Shown piece by piece: positions 24,849 through 34,287 of a stretch of DNA of 64,000 nucleotides. This DNA comes from Paraburkholderia hospita (lineage in GTDB: Bacteria > Pseudomonadota > Gammaproteobacteria > Burkholderiales > Burkholderiaceae). Within the stretch, counting starts at the first letter, position 1; every line of letters starts with the position of its first letter. Under the pieces are notes generated by a model. That model searched no databases, had not been told where the DNA came from, and saw only the letters and a list, made by a program, of their open reading frames with translations. Location of the stretch: contig NZ_CP026106.1 in the NCBI RefSeq assembly GCF_002902965.1, positions 1,612,001-1,676,000 of the forward strand, written 5' to 3'. Both the position numbers and the translations under genes were made by a program.

Positions 24849-25907
24849 ATGCAAGCGAAGACAAACGATACGGTGATGCCCGCTTCCTTCTTTGGTATTG
24901 CCGTCGGTTCACTGGCGCTCGCGAACGCGTGGCGCGTCGCGGCGCGCATCTGGCACCTGCCGGCGGGGATCGTCGACACGCTGACCTTCGTTGCGCTCGG
25001 CGTCTGGGTCATCGTGCTCGCAGCGTATGCGCGCAAGTGGTTCGTGCAACGCTCGCAAGCCAGGGCGGAGTGGGAGCATCCGCTGCAATCGTCGTTTGTC
25101 GGGTTGGGGTCGACGGCGAGCCTGCTGGCGTCGATTGCGCTTGCCAACTATTCGCGCACGGCTGGGCTCGTCGTGTTCGCGGTGGCGGCTGTCGCGCAAC
25201 TCGCCGTGGGCGTGCATCTGCAAGGCCGCATCTGGCAGGGCGGACGCGACCCGGAACTGACGACGCCCGCGATCTATCTGCCCGCCGTCGCGCCGAGCTT
25301 TGTCGCGGCGACGGCGTCGGCGACGTTTGGTTGGCAACAGATGGGCATGTTGTTCTTCGGGGCTGGGTTGCTGTCATGGCTCGCGATCGAATCACTGATT
25401 TTGCATCGCGCCGCTGTGCACACGCCGCTGCCCGAAGCGCAACGCCCGCTGCTCGGTATTCAGGTTGCGCCGCCTGTGGTGGGCGGTGTTGCATACATGA
25501 GCATTACGCACGGCGCGCCGGATCTGTTTGCGTTTGCGCTGCTTGGGTACGGTCTGTATCAGGCGCTGCTGATGTTGCGGCTGCTGCCGTGGATTCGCCG
25601 TCAGCCGTTTGCGCCGTCGTACTGGGCGTTCACGTTCGCTGCCGCCGCGCTGCCGACGCTTGCCATGCGGATTGTTGAGCGCGGGGCGACGGGTGAAGTC
25701 GAGTGGCTTGCGGTTGGGTTGTTTATCGTTTCGAATGGGGTGATTGGACTGATTGCGTGGAAGGCGCTGCGCGCGTGGATCGGGGGGCGGCTGGTGCCGA
25801 AGCTTGAGTTGCCGCTGGCCGCGGAGGCCGTGAAGCCGCAAACGTTGCGCGTCGTGCGGGCCGTGAAGATTGCGCAGAATGATGTGCGTGGCCGCACGGC
25901 TGTGTGA
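24849..25907 (+). CDS. TehA/SLAC1-family anion channel or transporter
   Basis: A 352-residue membrane protein with ten hydrophobic helices. The order of segments (PASFFGIAVGSLALANAWR first, then paired helices and a final helix ending IGLIAWKALRAWIGG) is that of the TehA/SLAC1 family. Its members conduct anions or dicarboxylates and were first noted for tellurite resistance. A GGAGAG site precedes ATG 24849. A basic cytoplasmic tail of about 40 residues follows the last helix. There is no tellurite methyltransferase gene nearby, so a tellurite role is not supported by context. Confidence 0.87.
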   Translation: MQAKTNDTVMPASFFGIAVGSLALANAWRVAARIWHLPAGIVDTLTFVALGVWVIVLAAYARKWFVQRSQARAEWEHPLQSSFVGLGSTASLLASIALANYSRTAGLVVFAVAAVAQLAVGVHLQGRIWQGGRDPELTTPAIYLPAVAPSFVAATASATFGWQQMGMLFFGAGLLSWLAIESLILHRAAVHTPLPEAQRPLLGIQVAPPVVGGVAYMSITHGAPDLFAFALLGYGLYQALLMLRLLPWIRRQPFAPSYWAFTFAAAALPTLAMRIVERGATGEVEWLAVGLFIVSNGVIGLIAWKALRAWIGGRLVPKLELPLAAEAVKPQTLRVVRAVKIAQNDVRGRTAV

Positions 25908-26543
25908 TTGTCGATTGGTTGCTTTTTTTGTTTGCGACGGTGGTCGGGTTTTTTTGCTTTTTTGCTTTTTTGCTGGCATCCGCGTTATGTCTTTGGTCTG
26001 CAAGCGTTGCCCCTGTGCGGGGCGGCACCTACTTTTCTTTGCCGCCGCAAAGAAAAGTAGGCAAAAGAAAGCGGCTAACACCGCCAGCACTTGTGTTTGC
26101 CTGAGGGCCCCCAAAGGGCCTTACGCTTCACACGGCAATCACGTGACCCATGTTCGTTGCCAACGCTCTTGCAGTGCGCCTCACCCGCTTCACGCGTCCG
26201 CGTCGCACCATGCCGTGCCAGATATTCAACGGCCGCCCAGGTGGCAAACTGTGTGTAGGCCGTAGAGCCTCATACGCCTCACTTCGGACCGATAGCGCAC
26301 GCGTACCTTCACGTAAGAGCGCCAAGCTATACGACGCGACAACCTACACACAGTTTGCCACCTGGGCGGCACATACCATTCGCTGCCGCTTGCCCTTGTG
26401 CGGGTGGTTGAAGCGGGTGAGGCGTTCATTCGAAGCGTTGGCAACGAACGTGAATCAGGGGCGTCGCCGTGTGAAGCGTAAGACCGGTTGGGGGCCCTCA
26501 GGCAAGAACAAGAATTGGCGGTGTTAGCCGCTTTCTTTTGCCT

Positions 26544-27667
26544 GGCGGTTTCAAAGGCTAAGTGCAACAGCGGGGTTGATCGCAATATCCTGTTCCGCGC
26601 ATTTTTCCATAAAAGCTTCTGCAGGGGTCTTCCAGCCGAGCGTCTTGCGCGGACGGATGTTCATGCGCATCGCGATCAGGTCGAGCTGGCGCTGCGAGAA
26701 CACGGAGAGGTCTGTGCCTTTGGGCAGGTACTGGCGCAGCAGACCATTGGTGTTCTCGCAGATACCGCGTTGCCAGGGGCTGTGCGGATCGCAGAAGTAG
26801 ATACGGATACCGGTGGCCTCGGCAAGCTTTTTATGTTCTGCCATTTCCTTGCCCTGGTCGTACGTCAGGGTCTGGCGCAGTTCTGCCGGCAGCGGCGCGA
26901 ACGCCGCACTGTAGGCATCAAGCGCCGCCTCGGCGGTGCTGCCATCAATCTTCACCAGCATCACGAACAGGGTGCTGCGATCAATCAGGGTCCCCACGGC
27001 CGAACGGTTGCCCGCACCCTTGATCAGATCGCCTTCCCAGTGGCCCGGAATCAACCGGTCGTTGGCCTCGGGCGGGCGCACATGAATGCTCACCATGTCG
27101 ACGAGCTTCCCACGGCGGTCCTGCCCGCGTGTGCGCGGCTTGCGCGTGCTACGCCCCTGCCTGAGCAGGGCAACCAGTTCACGCCGCAATGCGCCACGCG
27201 GCGCGGCATAGATGGCGTGGTAGATCGTTTCGTGCGAGACGTTCAAGGCAGGTTCTTCGGGATGCACACGTTCGAGTTGGGCGCACACCTGCTCAGGCGA
27301 GAGGCCGCCTTCCAGGTATTGACGTACCTCGGCCCACAATGGTCCGTCAGGATGCAGCTTGCGCTCACAGCGCGGCTTGCGCCGCAGCCTTGCCGCCCGG
27401 CGGCCCGCGTTCGCGGCATTGTAGCCGCCAGCGATAGCGGGACGTCCCATTGGACCTCGCTCATGATCCGGCTTCCAGCCATTGCGCCTGAGTTCACGGC
27501 TGATCGTGGCTGGCGAACGCCGTAACACACGTGCAATCTCCCGCGTACTCTTGTTCTCCTGCTTCATTGCAAAGATAGCACCGCGCTCCTCGGCACCAAG
27601 GTGTTCGTATTTTTGTCCCATGCAACACATCCTAAATGAAGTGTTGCACTTGATCCTTGAAACCGCC
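26544..27667 (-). mobile_element. IS30-family insertion sequence, complete
   Basis: 1124 bp. The ends are inverted repeats starting GGCGGTTTCAA, then AGG(C/A)T, then AAGTGCAAC. It is flanked by CCT on both sides (26541-26543 and 27668-27670), a 3-bp duplication as expected of IS30 elements. The uninterrupted target can be read from the other repeat copies, which confirms both ends. The internal transposase is intact, and its stop codon lies inside the left terminal repeat. Confidence 0.95.
26551..27621 (-). CDS. IS30-family transposase
   Basis: A 356-residue DDE transposase. The N-terminal HTH_38 domain (HLGAEERGAIFAMKQENKS, then ATISRELRRNG) is typical of IS30. The catalytic residues are Asp in HWEGDLIKG, Asp in TYDQGKEMAEH and Glu in GICENTNGLLRQYLP. 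The start is taken at ATG 27621 (MGQKYEH), which has AGGA about eight bases upstream; an ATG three codons earlier overlaps that site. Longer frames run out of the IS into the repeat and are not real. Confidence 0.94.
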   Translation of the reverse strand: MGQKYEHLGAEERGAIFAMKQENKSTREIARVLRRSPATISRELRRNGWKPDHERGPMGRPAIAGGYNAANAGRRAARLRRKPRCERKLHPDGPLWAEVRQYLEGGLSPEQVCAQLERVHPEEPALNVSHETIYHAIYAAPRGALRRELVALLRQGRSTRKPRTRGQDRRGKLVDMVSIHVRPPEANDRLIPGHWEGDLIKGAGNRSAVGTLIDRSTLFVMLVKIDGSTAEAALDAYSAAFAPLPAELRQTLTYDQGKEMAEHKKLAEATGIRIYFCDPHSPWQRGICENTNGLLRQYLPKGTDLSVFSQRQLDLIAMRMNIRPRKTLGWKTPAEAFMEKCAEQDIAINPAVALSL

Positions 27668-27835
27668 CCTACTTTTCTTTGCGGCGGCAAAGAAAAGTAG
27701 GTGCCGCCCCGCACAGGGGCGACGCCTGAACGGCAAACACCATCACGCGGATGCCAGCAAAAAAGCATAAAAAACCAAACGCATCCCACACGCCAACGCA
27801 AAATCAAAAAAAACCAAACCGCGCGCACCGCATCA

Positions 27836-28765
27836 TCACTTCACGCCAGCTTGCGTCTTGCGATCCCAAGCCCTGAGGCTAGTCCCAAGAAACTCCGCAA
27901 ACCCATCAGCAGACGGCGACAACGACCGGTCCACAGGACGATAAACACACACTTCCCGAATCGTCTCCGGCTCAACGACGCGCCGCATCACAAGCCCAAA
28001 CGTCTGCGCAAGCGGTTTCACATAAAGCGGCGCAAGCGTAACAGCAAGCCCCTGCGCAACGAGCCCAAACGCCGTAGTGACATTATCGACAACCTCAACA
28101 GGCGCAATCCGCGCATCCGATGGCTGATCGGCCAACATCTGCGCGACACTCGCTTCGTGATCGCGGCCCGTCGCGATGATCGGCGTGCCCCGCAGATCCT
28201 GCCACCGCAAGCGCCTTTTCCGCGCCAGCGGATGCTGCTCAGCGCACCACAACACCCACGGGCTCTGAAAGATCGCTTCGCGCTGCACGCGGTCGCCCGT
28301 CGCGCGATCGGGACCGACAGCGAGATCGACGTCTCCGCTAGCAACACGCTCCACCAGTTGCTCGACATCCGTATCAACAACCCGCACCACGACCTTCGGC
28401 TTCTCGGTCGCGTAGCCCGCTATGGCAAACGGAATCGCCGTGCTCGCCAGCACCAGCGGCGCGCCAACCCGCACAATGCCCGCCGCGCGGTTGCGGATGT
28501 CGCTCGCGGTCTGCTCGGCGGCGCGCAGATGCCGCAGCACGGATTCCGCCGAAGAGAGAAAATCGCGGCCGGCCGTCGAAAGGCTCACGCGCCGCGTCGT
28601 GCGATCGAACAGACGAAAGCCAAGCTCGCGCTCCAGCTCCGCCAGCAACTGGCTCACGGCCGACGAGGTCAGCCCCAGCCGTTGCGCCGCAGCGGCAATG
28701 CCGTTCTGATCGACAATCGCGAGAAACGCCTCGAACTGGCGTATGGTGATGCGTGTGAGGGCCAT
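27836..28765 (-). CDS. LysR-family regulator, divergent from the aminotransferase operon
   Basis: A 309-residue regulator with an N-terminal winged helix (TIRQFEAFLAIVDQNGIAAAAQRLGLTSSAVSQLLAELE) and an effector domain beginning VRVGAPLVLASTAIPFAIAGY. It is transcribed away from the aromatic aminotransferase gene, with 156 bp between the two starts. This is the classical arrangement in which a LysR protein controls the divergent operon. The inducer is unknown; an aromatic amino or keto acid is a guess from the neighbour. Confidence 0.93.
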   Translation of the reverse strand: MALTRITIRQFEAFLAIVDQNGIAAAAQRLGLTSSAVSQLLAELERELGFRLFDRTTRRVSLSTAGRDFLSSAESVLRHLRAAEQTASDIRNRAAGIVRVGAPLVLASTAIPFAIAGYATEKPKVVVRVVDTDVEQLVERVASGDVDLAVGPDRATGDRVQREAIFQSPWVLWCAEQHPLARKRRLRWQDLRGTPIIATGRDHEASVAQMLADQPSDARIAPVEVVDNVTTAFGLVAQGLAVTLAPLYVKPLAQTFGLVMRRVVEPETIREVCVYRPVDRSLSPSADGFAEFLGTSLRAWDRKTQAGVK

Positions 28766-28921
28766 CCGCCGATTCTAAAGCGTAACTTACGAATCGTGCA
28801 GAATCGATTGATTGTGACAACACGCGCTTTTCGACACACTGTTTCGCATGCGTCGGTGCATGCCTTCGCAACCTCTCGCAGCGTCAAGCAACATCCATCA
28901 CACATAGACAGAGACACAACC

Positions 28922-30130
28922 ATGTTCGAACACATCCCCGCGTATCCTGGCGATCCCATCCTGAGCCTCAACGAGGACTTCCAGCGCGACCCGCGCACCA
29001 ACAAGGTCAATCTGAGCATCGGCATCTACTTCGACGAAAACGGCACGCTGCCCGTGATGTCGTCGGTGCGCGAAGCCGAAGCGGCCATCGTCGCCCAAGG
29101 CACGCCGCGCTCGTATCTGCCGATGTCGGGCCTGCCGCAATACCGCGACGCCGCGCAGACGCTCGTGTTCGGCGCCGACAGCGCAGCGCGCGCCGCGGGC
29201 CGCATCGCGACGGTCCAGACGGTGGGCGGCTCGGGCGCGCTGAAGGTCGGCGCGGATTTTCTGAAGCGCCACTTCGCGGACTCGCAGGTGTGGCTGAGCG
29301 ATCCGAGCTGGGAAAACCATCGCGTCGTGTTCGAAGCGGCGGGCCACACGGTCAACACCTATCCGTACTACGACGACGCAACGGGCGGTCTGCGCTTCGA
29401 CGCGATGCGCGACACGATCGACGCGCTGCCCGAACGCAGCATCGTGCTCCTGCACGCTTGCTGCCACAACCCGACAGGCGTCGATCTGACGGCAGACCAG
29501 TGGCGCGAGCTGGTGCCTGTGCTGCAGCGTCGCAAGCTGATCGCGTTCGTCGACATGGCGTATCAGGGCTTCGGTGATGGCCTCGAAGAAGATGCCGCCT
29601 GCGTGCGCATGCTCGCGGACGCCGACGTGCCGATGATCGTCGCGAACTCGTTCTCGAAGAATTTCTCGCTGTACGGCGAGCGTTGTGGCGCGCTGAGCGT
29701 CCTCTGCAAGGACGCAGCCGAAGCACAGCGCGTGCTCGGCCAGCTGACCTTCACGATCCGCGCGAACTACAGCAATCCGCCGATGCACGGCGCGCGGCTC
29801 GTCGCGGGCGTGCTCGGCGACGCGAAGCTGCGCGCGTCGTGGGACGACGAACTGCGCGGGATGCGCGAGCGTATTCATGAAATGCGTCATGCGATTCACG
29901 ACGGGCTTGCCGGTCGCGTCGATGAAGTGATGCGCGCGCGTTACACCGCGCAGGTCGGCATGTTCACCTACACGGGACTGTCCGCCGAACAGGTCGAAAC
30001 GCTGCGCCTGGAACACGGCATCTATCTGCTGCGCTCGGGGCGCATGTGTGTCGCGGGCCTGAACCGCAACAACGTCGCGTACGTGGCATCGGCGATTGCC
30101 GCCGTCGCCGGGTCGGGCGCACGCCAGTAA
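28922..30130 (+). CDS. tyrB: aromatic amino acid aminotransferase (TyrB/AspC family)
   Basis: A 402-residue class I PLP enzyme that transfers the amino group of aromatic amino acids or aspartate to 2-oxoglutarate. Landmarks are IGIYFDENGTLPVM, QTVGGSGALKVGADF, SDPSWENHR, HACCHNPTGVDLT and the PLP-binding lysine in NSFSKNFSLYGERCG. The C-terminus carries the substrate arginine in YLLRSGRMCVAGLN. It begins a four-gene run with an aldolase-type protein, a PanE-like reductase and a P450. The GTYAFF-type tail of AspC is absent. The symbol follows common usage for this family and does not fix the substrate. Confidence 0.88.
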   Translation: MFEHIPAYPGDPILSLNEDFQRDPRTNKVNLSIGIYFDENGTLPVMSSVREAEAAIVAQGTPRSYLPMSGLPQYRDAAQTLVFGADSAARAAGRIATVQTVGGSGALKVGADFLKRHFADSQVWLSDPSWENHRVVFEAAGHTVNTYPYYDDATGGLRFDAMRDTIDALPERSIVLLHACCHNPTGVDLTADQWRELVPVLQRRKLIAFVDMAYQGFGDGLEEDAACVRMLADADVPMIVANSFSKNFSLYGERCGALSVLCKDAAEAQRVLGQLTFTIRANYSNPPMHGARLVAGVLGDAKLRASWDDELRGMRERIHEMRHAIHDGLAGRVDEVMRARYTAQVGMFTYTGLSAEQVETLRLEHGIYLLRSGRMCVAGLNRNNVAYVASAIAAVAGSGARQ

Positions 30131-30141
30131 GGAGGCACGAG

Positions 30142-30936
30142 ATGGAGATCATGGAGCGAGACGAGCGGGCCACTGGCACTGGCACGGCAGCGATGCATCC
30201 CGACGAATGGCAGGCGCGCGTTCAATTGGCCGCCTGTTATCGCGTCTTCGATATGCTGGGCTGGACCGAGTTGATCTACAACCACATCACGGTGCGCTTG
30301 CCCGAAAGCGTGACGGGCGGAGCGAAGCAATTCCTGATCAATCCATTCGGCCTGCATTACAGTGAAGTGACCGCGCGCAATCTGGTGAAGATCGATGCGC
30401 AAGGGCGCATTCTCGACGGCTCGACGTATCCGGTGAATCCCGCCGGCTTCACCGTGCATGCGGCGCTGCACGAAGGCATACCCGATGCGCATTGCGTGAT
30501 GCATACGCATACCACGGCGGGGGTCGCCGTCGCGTGCTCGGAAGGCGGCTTGCAGCAGACCAACTTCTATAGCGCGCAGTTGCATGAACGCATTGCGTAT
30601 CACGACTTTGAAGGCATCACGATTCACGCCGAGGAAGGGCCGCGCCTCGTCGAACATATCGGCGACCGGCAGGCGGTGATTCTGCGCAATCATGGGCTGC
30701 TGTCGTGGGGCACGACCTTGCCGCAAGCGTTCGCGATTCTGTGGACGCTGAACCGCGCGTGCGAGATTCAGGTCGCGACGTTCGCGATGGGCCACGCGCG
30801 GCCCGTGCCCGAAGCGGTCGCCGAGCAGTGCTCGCGCGACGCGCTGCAATTCGACGTGCGCTACGGCGCGGGGCAGGACGTGTTCGACGCGCTGGTACGC
30901 AAGGTCGATAGAATCGACGCCAGCTACAAGGATTGA
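30142..30936 (+). CDS. class II aldolase/adducin-family protein
   Basis: A 264-residue protein with the class II aldolase fold. The zinc-binding histidines are HTH in VMHTHTTAGVA and the later His in ILRNHGLLSWG. NHITVRLP and FLINPFGLHYSEVTA fit family members annotated as fuculose-phosphate or ribulose-phosphate aldolase-like, and also the decarboxylase-like subgroup in aromatic catabolism. An AAGGAGG site lies eight bases before ATG 30142. It starts 11 bp after the aminotransferase stop. The substrate cannot be read from sequence. Confidence 0.88.
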   Translation: MEIMERDERATGTGTAAMHPDEWQARVQLAACYRVFDMLGWTELIYNHITVRLPESVTGGAKQFLINPFGLHYSEVTARNLVKIDAQGRILDGSTYPVNPAGFTVHAALHEGIPDAHCVMHTHTTAGVAVACSEGGLQQTNFYSAQLHERIAYHDFEGITIHAEEGPRLVEHIGDRQAVILRNHGLLSWGTTLPQAFAILWTLNRACEIQVATFAMGHARPVPEAVAEQCSRDALQFDVRYGAGQDVFDALVRKVDRIDASYKD

Positions 30937-30948
30937 GGAAGAACAACG

Positions 30949-31932
30949 ATGAAGGTATGCATTTACGGTGCCGGTGCGATCGGCGGATGGATGGGCGTGA
31001 AGCTCGCGCAGGCGGGCTGCGAGGTGAGCGTGGTCGCGCGCGGCGCGACGCTCGACGCGTTGCGCGAACATGGCCTGCGCCTCAAAGAAAACGGCGAGAC
31101 GCATGCGGTCCGCGTGCAGGCGAGCGACAAACCGGAAGCGCTCGGCGTGCAGGATCTCGTGATCGTCGCGGTGAAAGCGCCCGGCATGGCCGCTGTCGCG
31201 CAGCACATCGCGCCGCTGCTCGGCGCGAACACGCTCGTGCTGACGGCAATGAACGGCGTGCCGTGGTGGTTCTGCGCCGGCTTGCATGGCGAGTTCGCGG
31301 GCGCGCGGCTCGCTTCCGTGGATCCCGACGGCTCGATTGCCGCTGCGATTCCCGCTGAGCGCACGCTCGGATGCGTCGTGCATGCGAGCTGCCGCGTCGA
31401 TGCGCCGGGCGTCGTCGCGCATCATCAGGGGCGTGGTTTGATCGTCGGCGAAGCGACGGGGCATGCGAGCGAGCGTGTGGCGTCGCTCGTCGAACTGTTG
31501 CGCAAGGCCGGCTTCGATGCGAGCGCGACGGATCAGATCCAGCGCGACGTCTGGTACAAGCTGTGGGGCAACATGACGATGAACCCCGTCAGCGCGATCA
31601 CGGGCGCGACCACCGACAAGATTCTGAGCGACCCGCTCGCGCGCGATTTCGTCACGCGCGTGATGCTCGAAGCGAAAGCCATCGGCGCGCGCTTCGGCAT
31701 CCCCATCGAGCAGGCGCCCGAAGATCGCCACGCCGTGACGCTCAAGCTGGGCGCGATGCGCACGTCGATGCTGCAGGACGTCGAAGCGGGCAAGGCCGTC
31801 GAACTCGATGCGCTGGTCGGCGCAGTGTGCGAGTTGGGCAAGCTGACGGGCGTCGACACGCCGTATGCGAATGCGCTGTTTGGGCTCGCTCGTCTGCACG
31901 CTCGCGTGCGTGGGCTGTATCCTCTCGACTGA
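30949..31932 (+). CDS. ketopantoate reductase-family (PanE/ApbA) oxidoreductase
   Basis: A 327-residue NADPH-dependent 2-oxoacid reductase. The nucleotide motif GAGAIGGWMG is near the N-terminus, VAVKAPG follows, and the helical C-terminal domain holds KLWGNMTMNPVSAITGAT with the conserved Lys and Asn. Ribosome site GAGGAAG. It may be a true 2-dehydropantoate reductase, but its place in a run with an aminotransferase, aldolase and P450 suggests another 2-oxoacid substrate. That is inference. Confidence 0.88.
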   Translation: MKVCIYGAGAIGGWMGVKLAQAGCEVSVVARGATLDALREHGLRLKENGETHAVRVQASDKPEALGVQDLVIVAVKAPGMAAVAQHIAPLLGANTLVLTAMNGVPWWFCAGLHGEFAGARLASVDPDGSIAAAIPAERTLGCVVHASCRVDAPGVVAHHQGRGLIVGEATGHASERVASLVELLRKAGFDASATDQIQRDVWYKLWGNMTMNPVSAITGATTDKILSDPLARDFVTRVMLEAKAIGARFGIPIEQAPEDRHAVTLKLGAMRTSMLQDVEAGKAVELDALVGAVCELGKLTGVDTPYANALFGLARLHARVRGLYPLD

Positions 31933-31972
31933 CGCTGCACCTTCAATAACTTTAAGCCCCACGCATCAAAGC

Positions 31973-33172
31973 ATGAAATTCACCGATCTGTCGTCCCCAG
32001 CCTACTTCGACAATCCTTATCCGTTCTATGAAGGCATCCGCAGCGCGGGCGCCTTCGTGCCGCTCGCGCCCAGCATCATGCTGACGGGCCGTCACGCCGT
32101 CATCGACGCGCTGCTGCCCGACCGCCGCATGGGCAAGACGTACATGCCCAGCGTGGTCGCGCGATACGGCGAGAGCGCGCGCGAGCAGCCGGTGTTTCAG
32201 GCGCTCGAACGCACCTTCCTGATGATGAACCCGCCCACGCACACACGCCTGCGCGCGTTGCTGATGAAGGCATTCAATGCGCGGCAGATCGAAACGCTGC
32301 GCACCATCGCCGAAGAAACGACGGACAGTCTGATCGACGGGATGCAAGGCAAGCCCGAAGTGGATCTCGTCAGCGAGTTCGCGATGCCGCTGCCGTTGCA
32401 GATCATCTGCCGGCTGCTCGATGTGCCCGTCGAGGATGGCGTGCGCTTCGGCGACGCGGCGAGCCTGCTGGTGTCCGCGTTCGATCTCGCGCCGATGTCC
32501 GCCGACGCGCTCGCGCGCGCGAATCAGGCGGCGCTCGAACTCGAACAGTATTTCCGGGCAGTGGTCGCGCAACGGCGCGCTACGCCGGGCCACGACATCG
32601 TGTCGTCGCTGATCCAGGCGGAAGAGGGCGGCGAGCGGTTGTCGGAAGACGAGATCATCTCAAACGTGATCTTGCTGTTCGTCGCCGGGCACGAGACCAC
32701 GTCGAACATGCTCGGCAACGCGTTGATCGCGCTGCATCAGCATCCGGCGCAACTGGAGAGGCTGCGCGGCGACCCGTCGTTGGTGTCGAAGGCCGTGGCC
32801 GAATGCGCGCGCTACGACACGGCCGTGCAGATGGTGGTGCGTACCGCGTTCGAGGATATCAACGTCGACGGGCAGACGCTGCCGCGCGGCTCGATCGTCT
32901 TCATGCTGCTCGGTTCGGCCAATCGCGACCCGGAGCGTTTCGACGCGCCGGATACGCTCGATATCGGCCGCGACCCGTCAGGCCATCTGCTGACGTTCGG
33001 CGCGGGCATTCACTACTGCCTCGGCGCGCGCCTCGCGATGATGGAACTGGAAATCGCGCTGCACAAGCTGCTGACACGTCTGCCGCAACTGCGGCTTACG
33101 AATCTCGATGCATTGCAGTGGCGCAGGCGGAACAACCTGCGCGGCGTCGAGTCGCTGATCGCCGCGCTGTGA
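31973..33172 (+). CDS. cytochrome P450
   Basis: A soluble bacterial P450 of 399 residues. The I-helix oxygen motif AGHETTSN, the K-helix ECAR (E-x-x-R) and the heme ligand Cys349 in FGAGIHYCLGAR are intact. PPTHTRLRALLMKAF (C-helix) and RDPERFDAPDTLDIGRD are typical of CYP107-like and biosynthetic P450s. It begins 40 bp after the reductase and is probably the last gene of that transcript. No ferredoxin or reductase gene is nearby, so electron partners must be encoded elsewhere. Longer upstream frames overlap the reductase and are not favoured. Confidence 0.93.
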   Translation: MKFTDLSSPAYFDNPYPFYEGIRSAGAFVPLAPSIMLTGRHAVIDALLPDRRMGKTYMPSVVARYGESAREQPVFQALERTFLMMNPPTHTRLRALLMKAFNARQIETLRTIAEETTDSLIDGMQGKPEVDLVSEFAMPLPLQIICRLLDVPVEDGVRFGDAASLLVSAFDLAPMSADALARANQAALELEQYFRAVVAQRRATPGHDIVSSLIQAEEGGERLSEDEIISNVILLFVAGHETTSNMLGNALIALHQHPAQLERLRGDPSLVSKAVAECARYDTAVQMVVRTAFEDINVDGQTLPRGSIVFMLLGSANRDPERFDAPDTLDIGRDPSGHLLTFGAGIHYCLGARLAMMELEIALHKLLTRLPQLRLTNLDALQWRRRNNLRGVESLIAAL

Positions 33173-33221
33173 CCGCGCGCTGTGACCGGCTAGTCAGGAA
33201 GGCGTGACGTCCGTACGACGC

Positions 33222-34142
33222 TCACGCCATCTCGCGATGCCAGCGCTCCAGTTGCTCGATGGTCGTGGCCGCGCCGCCGCACACGATCACGAGCACGCTT
33301 TCTAAACGCTGTAGCGCTTCCGTCTGCCGATAGACGAGGGCGAGGCTCGCGCCGCAAGCGGGCTCGACGAGCACGCGGTGATCGTCGACGAAACGGCGCG
33401 ACGCATCCACGGCTTCCTTGTCCGACACCACCACGCATTCGACAGGATGCGTCTGTGTGAGCATGAACGCCTGCTCGCAGACCTGCTTCGCGCCCAGCGA
33501 CGTCGCGACGCTCGTAATACCCGGAAGCTCGATCCGCTGGCCCGCGCGCACCGATTGCGCGAGCGACGACGCGCCTTCCGTTTCGACTGCGATCAGCGGC
33601 ACGTGGCCAAGACCGTTGCGCCGCAAGCCTTCGATCGCGCCCGCCATCAGCCCGCCGCCGCCCACCGACAGCACGACGGCATCGAACTTCGCACCCGCGC
33701 GCACGACCTCGTCGATCATCGACGCATGGCCGTGCCACAAGAGCGGATCGTCGAACGGATGGATGAACGCGTCGTCGGGACCGACCTGTTCGAGCGCGAA
33801 CGCGTTCGCTTCCTGCCAGGTCGCGCCGTGCACGATCACGTCCGCGCCTTGCAGGGCGATCAGTTCCTTCGCGCGCTCGCCCGTGCTTTGCGGCACGACG
33901 ACCGTGACGGGAATCGACAGCGCGCGGCCCGCATACGCGACCGCGATGCCCGCATTGCCGCCCGACGACGACACGAAGCGGCGCTTGCCGCGCTTCGCAT
34001 GCTCTTCGGCCGCGTAGCCGATGCCGCGGATCTTGAACGAGCCGGGCGGCTGCAGCGCATCCATCTTGAGCAGCACGCGGCGGCCCAGATGCCGGCTGAG
34101 CGGTTGGGATTCGAGAAGCGGGGTGTCGATGTGCAGTGTCAT
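33222..34142 (-). CDS. PLP-dependent serine/threonine dehydratase-like enzyme
   Basis: A 306-residue fold-type II PLP enzyme from ATG 34142; a longer in-frame start at 34196 adds 18 residues. The PLP lysine is in PPGSFKIRG, the Ser/Asn loop in SSSGGNAG, and the glycine loop in SVGGGGLMAG. It lacks the C-terminal ACT regulatory domain of biosynthetic threonine deaminase, so it resembles the short catabolic L-serine/threonine dehydratase type. It is convergent with the P450, 50 bp apart. No clear ribosome site was found at either start. Confidence 0.85.
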   Translation of the reverse strand: MTLHIDTPLLESQPLSRHLGRRVLLKMDALQPPGSFKIRGIGYAAEEHAKRGKRRFVSSSGGNAGIAVAYAGRALSIPVTVVVPQSTGERAKELIALQGADVIVHGATWQEANAFALEQVGPDDAFIHPFDDPLLWHGHASMIDEVVRAGAKFDAVVLSVGGGGLMAGAIEGLRRNGLGHVPLIAVETEGASSLAQSVRAGQRIELPGITSVATSLGAKQVCEQAFMLTQTHPVECVVVSDKEAVDASRRFVDDHRVLVEPACGASLALVYRQTEALQRLESVLVIVCGGAATTIEQLERWHREMA

Positions 34143-34231
34143 GATGGTGTTGCCGGAAGCGGCTTCGCTGAAGCGTTGAATCGCAGATGATAGCAAGCCC
34201 CAGCCGTCAGGGCTTGCTGCATCTGCGCATG

Positions 34232-34262
34232 AAAAAGGGCGGTTCGAAAAATCGAACCGCCC
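34232..34262 (-). terminator. intrinsic terminator of the ABC exporter
   Basis: Perfect 11-bp stem GGGCGGTTCGA (34237-34247) and its complement (34252-34262) around an A4 loop. On the minus strand it is followed by a T5 run, 26 bp after the exporter stop. Confidence 0.88.
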
Positions 34263-34287
34263 TCGGCCTCGCAGATAGAGCGATGGA

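Larger units (their letters stand above)
25972..27758. repeat. large inverted-repeat element, copy 3 (split by IS30-family element)
   Basis: Third copy of the dyad element. Left part 25972-26543, right part 27668-27758; core 26004-27725. Subtracting the 1124-bp IS and the 3-bp duplication leaves 595 bp, within one base of copies 1 and 2. The IS lies at the foot of the right-hand AAAAGTAGG hairpin. It falls between two convergent genes (TehA-like and LysR). Confidence 0.92.

Noticed and set aside
24849..25907. Tellurite-resistance operon
   Set aside because: Only the TehA-like channel is present; there is no TehB methyltransferase, so the label would overstate the case.
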